Shown here in pieces: positions 1-9,022 of a stretch of DNA of 64,000 bases; within the stretch, counting starts at the first letter, position 1, and each line of letters starts with the position of its first letter. Source of the DNA: Debaryomyces hansenii CBS767 (taxonomy: Eukaryota; Ascomycota; Pichiomycetes; Serinales; Debaryomycetaceae); the NCBI RefSeq assembly GCF_000006445.2, contig NC_006047.2:1426001-1490000 (forward strand), given 5' to 3'. A program made the translations under genes and the position numbers. The notes below the pieces were generated by a model, which saw nothing but the letters and a program-made list of their open reading frames with translations, did not search any database and had not been told where the DNA came from.

Positions 1-215
1 TACCATCCGAGGATATAGATCAGAGCTTCAACAGTTTTTGTTTTATGAGTTGTGGGTGTGTATGTTGTAGGCGATGTCATGCTTGCTTTATGTGGTTTTG
101 AATCGTGATTATCGAAGCTATCTGCTCTAAACGACGGCTTTCTCGATATGATTTTAGATGGCGATAAACTGCTATAGCTAGCACTTTCGTTTGGATTTGG
201 TGGTATTATGGGCAT
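1..215 (-). CDS. N-terminal part of an unrecognised protein (runs off the left edge)
   Basis: An ATG on the minus strand at 215-213 opens a frame with no stop through to base 1, giving 71 codons. The peptide begins MPIIPPNPNESASYSS and is rich in Ser, Pro, Thr and Lys, like the disordered N-terminus of a regulatory protein. It becomes more hydrophobic near the window edge (EALIYILGW, where the L of EAL is a CTG codon and would be Ser in a CTG-clade yeast). It is divergent from SEC1, with about 220 bp between the two starts. I do not recognise the family. The coding call rests on the open frame and its composition only. Confidence 0.55.
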   Translation of the reverse strand, partial: MPIIPPNPNESASYSSLSPSKIISRKPSFRADSFDNHDSKPHKASMTSPTTYTPTTHKTKTVEALIYILGW

Positions 216-437
216 TAATAGTCTGAATTATATCCAATTATACCATCAATTATCTTTGAATTGCTTTAATTGTATACTTGTTCTTTTGTTGAATATGGTG
301 AAATAAAATATAAAATCGTATGGGGTCCTTTTATCCCGATTACATAATCAAAGCACAACCTGAATTTTGGAAGAAGTAGTATCTTAACAACACTGGAGAT
401 TCGATCAGATTGAAAGAAAGACTGAACTAAAGCAAAT

Positions 438-2651
438 ATGTCACATAGGAACACAGATCCGTGTTCGTTGATAAATTTGCAGAGACAATATATTTTGGAT
501 CAAATTAAAGGTATCCAAGCGCAAGGTACGCTATATGCATTAATCATTGATGATAGAACTGAATCGCTCTTGAACCAGGTAATATCGAAAGATAGCGTAT
601 TACGAGTTGTCACCTCCATAGAGAAGTTGGATACGAAACGTCGACAACAATCGTTTATTGAGGCAATTTATTTTGTTGAATTGACACCCTATACCATTAA
701 ATGTATGATAGCAGATGTCGAGACCAATAGGTACAAGAAAGGACATGGATTATTCTTGCCTTTGGTTCAGGGAGAAATGGAAGTATCACATTTGTATAAC
801 TCACCAAAATTCATGAATAATCCGAAGGTGTTGAATTATTTCAATAATGGGGAAAGTGTTAACTTTATTAATTCTAGCTTTCACCCGATTGAGAGTAGAG
901 TTTTTCTTGCCGACGATAAGACGCCCAACTCTATGCCAATATATTACAACGAAAACTGTGCTGAATTGGTGTTGCCACAAATCAGAATTGCAGCAAAATC
1001 TTTGGTTAATTTGATGGTTTTAACAGGTGAATACCCGTTGATAAGGTTTTATTCACCACAGAATCCTACTCATAAAGCATCTAGACTTCCTGAATTGCTT
1101 GCGGATGAATTTCAGAGACAGATTGATAATTACGCTCGGTTAAATCATGATTATCCGCCACCATCTATTCAAGATAAACCAAGATCGATCTTATTGATTA
1201 CGGATCGTACGTTGGACTTGTTTGCTCCATTATTACATGAATTTAGTTACCAAGCGATGGCAATGGATATCGTACATAGTCTAGAGCGTGATGGTGTTTA
1301 TTGTTTCAAATCTGAGAATGAGAAAGGTGAGGTGAAGGAAGTCAAAGCAACTCTAGAAAATGAAAATGACGAAGACTGGGTTAGTTTAAGGCATTTGCAT
1401 ATTATCGAAAGTTCTGAACTTATTATGAACAAAATTAACGAATTGATTAAAAAGAACCCTTTGATGGTCGACAGAACCAAGGCGACTACTTCAAGTGATT
1501 TGATGTTTATTGTTGCACACTTAAAAGGGTTTGACGAAGAAAGAAAACAAATTACATTGCATAAAAACTTGATTGATGAATGCCTTGATATTAATGCTAA
1601 TCGTAAATTGGCTGAATTTGCTGCAGATTTCGAGCAGAATTGTACTGCTGGGGGAACTAGTTTCGAAGGGGTCAAGAATAAGCAACTTGCAAATGATTTG
1701 ATTGATTTATTAGCTAGAGATGATTTGCATGTAAATGATAAAATGAGACTAGTTTTAATTTACGGATTATACAGAGGAGGTTTGATCGATGCAGATTTTG
1801 TTAAGCTAGTGAAATTTATAGGTGTTAGAGATCGCCAAATTATTTCTCTTATATCACGTTGTTTCACCAATTTGCATAAACTAGGCTTTCCGGTCATTAA
1901 ATCGAGCGTTAAAGATAAACCTTTGAAAAAGGAACTGTTTCATACGATTAATAATGAAGGAACTTATAACACTTCGAGGTTTGACCCAGGATTGAAAGCT
2001 GTCTTACAGAAGGCAACAAAATACCAGTTAGACGAAGAATGGTTTCCGTATTTCCGTGATAAACCCTTAGAAGATGATATGCCGGCTTCTGCTACTAGCT
2101 CTAATAACAGTAATCAAAATGGAACTACGAATAGTTCCTTAAGAAACCCAAGAATCAAGGCTTCGTGGGCACAGACATCTAATAAGGTTTCTCTGAATAT
2201 TAATTCTGTTAACAGACCAAAGCAAAGGATATTTTGCTATGTTGCAGGTGGAGTAACCTATTCTGAAATGAGATCTATCTATGAATTGTCTAATGCTACG
2301 AACAAAGATTTCTACTTAGGATCCGAATCCATTTTAAAGCCAAGAGATTTCTTGATTGGTTTACAGAGCATCGATACAGTAAAACTGATAAATGATCTCA
2401 ATTTGAACTTATACAATGAAATGACATCATCTAAAGAGGTTCCAATAGAGTTGTTCGAAACAAACCAACCAAAGATTCCCCAGCCAGCTGCTTCCAGTGA
2501 TCTTACAGGCATTAATACTGGTCCACAAACCCCACTGCATTACCAAAAGAGAATGAGTGGAAGTGAAACCTCAAGTCCATCTGCCATACCTTCGGAGAAT
2601 AAACAAACAAAGGATAAGAAAAGAAGCAAGTTGAAGAAGTTATTTAGATAG
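438..2651 (+). CDS. SEC1: Sec1/Munc18 (SM) family protein, exocytic SNARE regulator
   Basis: The 737-residue protein is the plasma-membrane SM protein that binds assembled exocytic SNARE complexes (Sso/Sec9/Snc in yeast) and promotes vesicle fusion at bud sites. The N-terminal stretch with LYALIIDDRTESLL, the central RSILLITDRTLDLFAPLLHEF block (about residues 250-270) and the FCYVAGGVTYSEMRSIYELS block (about 598-617) are typical SM-fold segments. The length is close to S. cerevisiae Sec1 (724). A basic, Ser-rich tail (about 680-737) ends in KKRSKLKKLFR, as in other yeast Sec1 proteins. The first ATG is used. YCF1 follows on the same strand after about 120 bp. Nothing odd is seen. Confidence 0.9.
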   Translation: MSHRNTDPCSLINLQRQYILDQIKGIQAQGTLYALIIDDRTESLLNQVISKDSVLRVVTSIEKLDTKRRQQSFIEAIYFVELTPYTIKCMIADVETNRYKKGHGLFLPLVQGEMEVSHLYNSPKFMNNPKVLNYFNNGESVNFINSSFHPIESRVFLADDKTPNSMPIYYNENCAELVLPQIRIAAKSLVNLMVLTGEYPLIRFYSPQNPTHKASRLPELLADEFQRQIDNYARLNHDYPPPSIQDKPRSILLITDRTLDLFAPLLHEFSYQAMAMDIVHSLERDGVYCFKSENEKGEVKEVKATLENENDEDWVSLRHLHIIESSELIMNKINELIKKNPLMVDRTKATTSSDLMFIVAHLKGFDEERKQITLHKNLIDECLDINANRKLAEFAADFEQNCTAGGTSFEGVKNKQLANDLIDLLARDDLHVNDKMRLVLIYGLYRGGLIDADFVKLVKFIGVRDRQIISLISRCFTNLHKLGFPVIKSSVKDKPLKKELFHTINNEGTYNTSRFDPGLKAVLQKATKYQLDEEWFPYFRDKPLEDDMPASATSSNNSNQNGTTNSSLRNPRIKASWAQTSNKVSLNINSVNRPKQRIFCYVAGGVTYSEMRSIYELSNATNKDFYLGSESILKPRDFLIGLQSIDTVKLINDLNLNLYNEMTSSKEVPIELFETNQPKIPQPAASSDLTGINTGPQTPLHYQKRMSGSETSSPSAIPSENKQTKDKKRSKLKKLFR

Positions 2652-2770
2652 ATAAAATTTAGCAAATGCACGACGATATTAACATTTTAATTTGTAATCG
2701 TGAATTTTTCAGTATTACTGAAATTACTGAAGGAAGAGCTAGGACGTAGAACTAACATTAGAAGATAAAA

Positions 2771-5700
2771 ATGGAGCAAGTTGATATACCTTCAATGGAT
2801 ACGACTCATCTCAATATTGGGTTTAGTCAGTTGCCGTTATTATTTTCATCTTTGCTGGAATCAACGAATGCGATGGCATTTAGTAATAACAGCTTTCCGA
2901 CTCATGGGTGGCTAGGCTGTTCACATAAAGATGGTTGGGCACCATTATCTCCATTCTACAGTGATATTTCTCCGTGCTTTTTACAGGGTATAATATTTGG
3001 TATCTCATCCATTTTAATGATTGGTGCTGGTACATACCAGATTGGCGTTTTAAGGAAAGTAAAGGCTAATGTCAGCAATAGAGTTTCATGGTCATTTTAT
3101 GCTAAGCTAATATTAGTAGCCTTGCAATTGGCGTTCCAAATAGGACTTTTTGTAACTTATAATGGGAAGGACATTATTGCTTTATCATTGGTTTTGAATG
3201 TGGTTGCAACTATAGTTAGTTTCGGTTTACACTATATCGAGCAATTTAAAACGACCATACCAAATGGAATCTTACTCTTTTATTGGTTGTTCCAAATTAT
3301 TTTAAACCTCGGGAAGATAGTAAATCTAAACTTAAGAAATGCTATCCATAGTCATTTTGCAATTATTACAATTGTATCTTGTGCAAATGCTTTCTTTATT
3401 TTATTTTTAGAAGTATATTTCCCTGTACAACCAAGAATACCTTTCAAGTCTACTGTTAGAACTTCGCCATATGATTCAGCTAATGTTTTTTCTAAGATTA
3501 CATTTAATTGGATGGGCTCATTGATGAGAAAAGGTTACGTCCAATATTTGACTGAACGTGATTTACCTCCTTTGCCTAGAAACTTGAAGTCTTCTAATAC
3601 ATCGAGTGCATTTAATCATTATTGGAATACACAAACCAGTAGACCTTCATTAGCTTGGGCACTTTCGAAAGCATTTGGTTCCTCTTTTTTAATTGGCGGT
3701 GTTTTTAAGGGTTTACAGGACTCTTTAGCATTTGTTCAACCTCAATTATTGAGATTACTTATTAAGTTTGTTAATGAGTATTCTGAATCATTAAAGAGAG
3801 ATGATCCAATTCCATTGACAAAAGGTTTTATGATTGCGGGGTCTATGTTCGTTGTTTCAGTTACTCAGACTGCCTGCTTACATCAATATTTCCAAAGAGC
3901 TTTTGATTTAGGAATGAAAATCAAGACTTCATTAACTTCTATCATCTACAACAAATCCTTGGTTTTATCAAATGAAACAAAACAAGAATCGAGTACTGGA
4001 GATATTGTTAATTTAATGTCTGTTGATGTTCAAAGATTACAGGATTTAGTTCAAAACTTACAAATTATTTGGTCTGGTCCATTCCAAATTATATTATGTT
4101 TGTTATCTTTACACAATTTATTAGGAAAGGCTATGTGGGCAGGTGTCGGTATTATGCTTATAATGATTCCTTTGAATGGAGTAATTGCGAAATACCAGAA
4201 GAAGCTTCAAAAGCGCCAAATGAAAAATAAAGACGAAAGGTCGAGGTTGATTAGTGAGATTTTGAATAATATTAAATCATTGAAATTGTATGGCTGGGAG
4301 CATCCTTATTTAGGTAAGTTGAGTCATGTAAGAAATGAAAAGGAATTGCGTAACTTGAAGACGATGGGTGTATTTGGTGCAGTTTCTGTATTCACTTGGA
4401 ACTTGGCTCCATTTTTGGTGAGTTGCTCTACATTTTCTGTCTTTTTATTATTTGAAAAGAACAAAACTTTGCTGACTGATATTGTTTTCCCTGCGTTAGC
4501 ATTGTTCAATTTGTTATCTTTCCCATTGTCTGTTGTTCCTATGGTTATTACAAATATTGTTGAAGCACAAGTAGCACTTTCAAGATTAACAAAGTTCTTA
4601 ACTAGTTCTGAAATACAAACAGATGCAGTCATAAAAGCTCCAAGAGTTAATAGACTTGGTGATGTCGCAGTTTCCGTGAAAGATGGTACATTTTTATGGT
4701 CTAAGAATAGAAATGATGACAATTATAAGGTCGCCTTATCCCAAATTAATTTTGAGTCTAGGAAAGGTAACTTGGATTGTATTGTTGGTAAGGTTGGTTC
4801 CGGAAAATCTTCCTTAATTCAGGCTTTTCTCGGCGATTTATATAAGTTAGATGGTGATGTTAGACTCCATGGTAAAGTTGCCTATGTATCACAGGTCCCT
4901 TGGATTGTTAATGGAACTGTTAAGGAAAATATTTTATTTGGACATAAGTATGATGCCGAATTCTATCAGCACGTTTTGAAAGCATGTGCGTTGACGGTTG
5001 ATTTAAGTATATTACCTAAAGGTGATAAAACAGAAGTCGGTGAAAAGGGTATTTCATTATCTGGAGGCCAGAAGGCAAGACTTTCCTTGGCAAGAGCGGT
5101 ATATGCAAGAGCTGACGTGTATTTATTGGATGATCCATTAAGTGCTGTTGATGAGCATGTTGGAAGACATTTGATTGATCATGTTATAGGCCCTCTGGGA
5201 TTATTAAAATCCAAATGTAAGATATTAGCAACCAATTCTATTGGTGTGTTAAGTATTGCTAATAATATTCATATGGTTAGTAATGGTAAAATTGTGGAGC
5301 ACGGTACGTATGATGAAATCATGAAACAAGAGTCTAGTCTTTTACGTCAATTAATAAAGGATTTTGGTAAGAGGAAGGAAGAATTATCTAATGAAGAAGA
5401 ATTCAAATCTGAGAATGAAGATAAAATAAATTTGGAAAATTTGGAATCTGATTGTGACTTTGAAATAGACAGTTTACGAAGAGCGTCGGATGCGTCTTTA
5501 ATTCCAGATGACGAACGTGATGTTGAAGAAGAAGAGGAAGATGAAGAAGCTAAGGGGAGAAAAGAACATCTCGAGCAAGGTAAAGTCAAGTGGAATGTTT
5601 ATTTGCAATATGCGAAGGCTTGTAACCCGAGCAGCGTGATTATTTTCTTAGTGTCGACCGTGTTGAGTATGCTTGTATCTGTTGGAGCCAACGTTTGGTT

Positions 5701-7354
5701 AAAGCATTGGTCTGAAGTGAACAGTAGATATGGTTATAATCCAGACATCCTTAAGTATTTGGGAATTTATTTCTTATTGGGATTTGGCAGTTCTGCGTTA
5801 GTTTTGGTTCAAACATGCATTATGTGGATCTGGTGTACAATTCAAGGTTCTAAAAGATTACATAATGATATGGCTATAAGCGTGTTGAGAGCTCCAATGT
5901 CATTCTTTGAGACAACACCAATTGGAAGAATTTTAAATAGATTCTCCAATGATATCTATAAAGTTGATGAAGTTCTTGGTAGAGTATTTGGTATGTTCTT
6001 CAGTAATTCGACTAAAGTTTTATTTACCATCATTGTTATTTGTTTTTCTACTTGGCAATTCATTTTCCTTATACTCCCTCTTGGTGCGTTATATGTTTAT
6101 TATCAGCAATATTACTTGAAAACCTCTAGAGAATTGAGGAGGTTGGATTCTGTCTCAAGGTCACCAATATTCGCAAATTTCCAAGAATCCCTCAATGGAG
6201 TCTCCCTTATTAGAGCTTATGGTCAAGAAGAAAGATTTAAGTTCATGAATGAAAGTAGAGTGGATAGAAATATGAGTGCCTACCATCCCGCCATCAATGC
6301 TAATAGATGGTTGGCTGTTAGATTAGAATTTTTAGGTTCAATTATTATTTTAGGTGCAGCTGGATTATCCATCTTAACTTTGAAATCGGGTCATTTATCA
6401 GCTGGTTTGGTTGGTTTGTCGGTGTCCTATGCTTTGCAGGTCACGCAATCACTTAACTGGATTGTTAGAATGACGGTTGAAGTTGAAACAAATATTGTTT
6501 CTGTTGAAAGAATATTAGAATATTCTCAATTGACACCAGAGGCACCAGAAGTTATTGAAGATAATAGACCGAATAAAAGTTGGCCTGAATCTGGGAAAAT
6601 TTCATTTAATAATTATTCAACAAAATATAGACCTGAATTAGATCTAGTATTGAGAAATATCGACTTGACTATTAACCCTAGAGAAAAAGTGGGTATCGTT
6701 GGGAGGACTGGTGCTGGTAAGTCGTCGTTAACTTTAGCATTATTTAGAATCATTGAAAGCTTTCAAGGTAATATTAGCATTGATAACGTTGACACTAGTT
6801 CCATCGGATTAAGTGATTTAAGACACAAATTATCTATAATTCCACAAGATTCTCAGGTGTTTGAGGGTACCATTAAATCCAATTTGGACCCTACGGATGT
6901 TTTCACTTCGGATCAAATTTGGAAAGCATTGGAATTATCACATTTAAAAGACCATGTGTTAAAGATGTACGAAGAAAATGAAGATGAGGGAGTAGCAACT
7001 GCATTAGATGTGAAATTATCAGAAGGTGGATCTAATTTATCTGTTGGACAACGACAATTAATGTGCCTTGCGAGAGCATTATTAATTCCTTCACACATAT
7101 TAGTGTTAGACGAAGCTACGGCTGCCGTTGATGTTGAAACTGACCTCGTGTTACAAGAGACTATTAGAAGGGAATTCAAGGACAGAACAATTATGACTAT
7201 TGCGCATAGATTGAATACAATTATGGATTCCGACAGGATTATTGTTCTTGAAAATGGTGAAGTTGCTGAGTTTGATACACCTGCCAATTTATTGAAGAAT
7301 AAACAGTCGTTATTCTACGCTTTGTGTAAGCAAGGTGGTATTTCTGAGGATTAA
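2771..7354 (+). CDS. YCF1: Vacuolar ABC-C transporter, Ycf1-type glutathione-conjugate/cadmium pump
   Basis: The 1527-residue protein is a full-length MRP/ABC-C transporter. It has a hydrophobic N-terminal TMD0 (about residues 75-215), TMD1, NBD1, a charged linker, TMD2 and NBD2. Walker A motifs are GKVGSGKSS (about 673) and GRTGAGKSS (about 1311); signatures are LSGGQKARL (about 764) and LSVGQRQL (about 1422). The linker carries RRASDASL (about 903-910), matching the phosphorylated regulatory segment known from Ycf1, and an acidic run. This favours YCF1 over the related BPT1. The family moves glutathione S-conjugates, Cd-(GS)2 and pigment into the vacuole. In-frame CTG codons occur at KTL-CTG-TD and GP-CTG-GLL, where Ser fits the family better than Leu. 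Confidence 0.88.
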   Translation: MEQVDIPSMDTTHLNIGFSQLPLLFSSLLESTNAMAFSNNSFPTHGWLGCSHKDGWAPLSPFYSDISPCFLQGIIFGISSILMIGAGTYQIGVLRKVKANVSNRVSWSFYAKLILVALQLAFQIGLFVTYNGKDIIALSLVLNVVATIVSFGLHYIEQFKTTIPNGILLFYWLFQIILNLGKIVNLNLRNAIHSHFAIITIVSCANAFFILFLEVYFPVQPRIPFKSTVRTSPYDSANVFSKITFNWMGSLMRKGYVQYLTERDLPPLPRNLKSSNTSSAFNHYWNTQTSRPSLAWALSKAFGSSFLIGGVFKGLQDSLAFVQPQLLRLLIKFVNEYSESLKRDDPIPLTKGFMIAGSMFVVSVTQTACLHQYFQRAFDLGMKIKTSLTSIIYNKSLVLSNETKQESSTGDIVNLMSVDVQRLQDLVQNLQIIWSGPFQIILCLLSLHNLLGKAMWAGVGIMLIMIPLNGVIAKYQKKLQKRQMKNKDERSRLISEILNNIKSLKLYGWEHPYLGKLSHVRNEKELRNLKTMGVFGAVSVFTWNLAPFLVSCSTFSVFLLFEKNKTLLTDIVFPALALFNLLSFPLSVVPMVITNIVEAQVALSRLTKFLTSSEIQTDAVIKAPRVNRLGDVAVSVKDGTFLWSKNRNDDNYKVALSQINFESRKGNLDCIVGKVGSGKSSLIQAFLGDLYKLDGDVRLHGKVAYVSQVPWIVNGTVKENILFGHKYDAEFYQHVLKACALTVDLSILPKGDKTEVGEKGISLSGGQKARLSLARAVYARADVYLLDDPLSAVDEHVGRHLIDHVIGPLGLLKSKCKILATNSIGVLSIANNIHMVSNGKIVEHGTYDEIMKQESSLLRQLIKDFGKRKEELSNEEEFKSENEDKINLENLESDCDFEIDSLRRASDASLIPDDERDVEEEEEDEEAKGRKEHLEQGKVKWNVYLQYAKACNPSSVIIFLVSTVLSMLVSVGANVWLKHWSEVNSRYGYNPDILKYLGIYFLLGFGSSALVLVQTCIMWIWCTIQGSKRLHNDMAISVLRAPMSFFETTPIGRILNRFSNDIYKVDEVLGRVFGMFFSNSTKVLFTIIVICFSTWQFIFLILPLGALYVYYQQYYLKTSRELRRLDSVSRSPIFANFQESLNGVSLIRAYGQEERFKFMNESRVDRNMSAYHPAINANRWLAVRLEFLGSIIILGAAGLSILTLKSGHLSAGLVGLSVSYALQVTQSLNWIVRMTVEVETNIVSVERILEYSQLTPEAPEVIEDNRPNKSWPESGKISFNNYSTKYRPELDLVLRNIDLTINPREKVGIVGRTGAGKSSLTLALFRIIESFQGNISIDNVDTSSIGLSDLRHKLSIIPQDSQVFEGTIKSNLDPTDVFTSDQIWKALELSHLKDHVLKMYEENEDEGVATALDVKLSEGGSNLSVGQRQLMCLARALLIPSHILVLDEATAAVDVETDLVLQETIRREFKDRTIMTIAHRLNTIMDSDRIIVLENGEVAEFDTPANLLKNKQSLFYALCKQGGISED

Positions 7355-7440
7355 TTAATGATTCTTTCATTCCAGGTTATTATTATTTTATATAACTGTT
7401 AAACAATATACAACGATATATAATACTTTTTACAATCCGT

Positions 7441-8781
7441 TCAATGTTCACTTCTCTTTCTCAAAGAGTTGATATAATACAAGGGGTAAAATTGATCTCT
7501 TGATTCTACTTCACAATTATTCGCTGTAGAAATAGCTTTTGACAAATTAGATCTATCAACAATTTCTAAATTATTTGAATCGTTATTTATTTGATAGAAT
7601 TCCAATAAATCATCGCCCGATTCTATATCCTTTGAAGCGATAAAAGTCCCTGACGACTGGTCCAAACAAATATCAACTAAGGAATAATTAACTTTCAATG
7701 TGCACTTATGTATAATTGAAAAATCGTCTTTTAATTCAAATAATAAAACACAGTTCGTATTTTCACATAGAACAATAAGTAGCTTTTCACTTGATTTAGG
7801 ATTAACATACGTTAATATTTTAGAAATAGAAATTTCTCTCTTGGAGTCTTCAGTAAGAAATCTTTCAGGAGGTAAATGGGAGTCAGTCAAAAATGGTTGA
7901 ATTAAGTCACGTAACGGAACCTTGCTAAGCAATTCATTTTTATACCAATTCCACAAGCAAACAAATTCATCTCCTCCACCACTGATCAATAAGTCTGTAT
8001 TAAAATCAGGAATATGTAATGACGAAACAAACTCACGATGACCAAACAACCAATGTTTGACAATATAAGATTTTGGATAATTTGACACCTTTATATGCTC
8101 ATCTCTATCACCAGTTAAAATAAACTGCTTTCCATTATGTTCGGCGATTTTAACATCACTTAACATTGAGACATGGCCTAATAATGGAGATAATTCTTTC
8201 TCATCAATTGCTGCTTCTGAGTCAATTTCAATAGTATAAACATCACCGAACTTATCGGCTACAACGACTGTCCTATCGTCGATAGAAGTAGATACTGCAC
8301 AAGGTCTTTTTGGAAAGACTTGACGTTTAATAAGTGTTAGGCAGTTTTCAGTATTTTCAAAATCGATACTAAAAATAATGACTGATTTATCACTATCAGT
8401 AATCCCAATTAAGAACTTTTCATCCTTTGATAATGTTAAAGCTCTAATGTAATTGTAGATTGGTGGAGCACCAGGACCAGGCACTGGGATTTTTGGTACT
8501 TTAATTGGTTTTGAAACACTCGATTTTTGTTTCTTATAAGGCGCAGTGTTCTCTTGTTCGGTGTCTTCGCTGGTTTGTGTTAATTCTTCTTGTTGCGCTT
8601 GCAACACCTTAATTTTTTCTTCTTGTTGTTTCTTCAAAGAAGTATTACTGTTAACTTCATCGATCCAAACTCCAAGTAATGATCCTGATTCCAAGTCAAA
8701 AACTTGTAAGTTGTTTTTCACAGTAGCAAATAAATGCTTTCCAGACTTATCTGTGGTTATGATTTGAAAAGGGTGTTTCAT
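7441..8781 (-). CDS. TRM82: Non-catalytic WD40 subunit of tRNA (guanine-N7) methyltransferase
   Basis: The 446-residue WD-repeat protein is the partner (WDR4 orthologue) of the Trm8 catalytic subunit, which makes m7G46 in tRNA. Supporting blocks are [29 protein letters not shown] (near 110), [37 protein letters not shown] (near 220) and [21 protein letters not shown] (near 263), all typical of Trm82. A charged [12 protein letters not shown] coiled insert lies at about 50-90 in the first blade. The length matches the yeast orthologue (about 444). The gene is convergent with YCF1, with only 86 bp between the stops. Confidence 0.88.
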   Translation of the reverse strand: MKHPFQIITTDKSGKHLFATVKNNLQVFDLESGSLLGVWIDEVNSNTSLKKQQEEKIKVLQAQQEELTQTSEDTEQENTAPYKKQKSSVSKPIKVPKIPVPGPGAPPIYNYIRALTLSKDEKFLIGITDSDKSVIIFSIDFENTENCLTLIKRQVFPKRPCAVSTSIDDRTVVVADKFGDVYTIEIDSEAAIDEKELSPLLGHVSMLSDVKIAEHNGKQFILTGDRDEHIKVSNYPKSYIVKHWLFGHREFVSSLHIPDFNTDLLISGGGDEFVCLWNWYKNELLSKVPLRDLIQPFLTDSHLPPERFLTEDSKREISISKILTYVNPKSSEKLLIVLCENTNCVLLFELKDDFSIIHKCTLKVNYSLVDICLDQSSGTFIASKDIESGDDLLEFYQINNDSNNLEIVDRSNLSKAISTANNCEVESRDQFYPLYYINSLRKRSEH

Positions 8782-8859
8782 TTGTGCATATATAAGACCT
8801 ACTGATCAACTGGCAGCTCAAAAGGTTTCTCTTTGAAAAATTTAAGATGAGTTCCAAGT

Positions 8860-8865
8860 CACGTG
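8860..8865. promoter_or_regulatory. CACGTG E-box upstream of TRM82
   Basis: A palindromic CACGTG lies 79 bp upstream of the TRM82 ATG. This is the core site for Cbf1-type bHLH factors in yeasts. No experimental support can be read from sequence. Confidence 0.3.
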
Positions 8866-9022
8866 GTGCTCTAACGTTTTGCAACTAAATTTCTCTAAAG
8901 CTTTAATTGAAGAAAATATGCTAATATACTGTACTTTCTACTATTTATGTACTATCAGGGAGTAAATACTTGGAATATGTTTTCATTATCTTTCAAAAGT
9001 TTTATACATGTATGGATAAACC

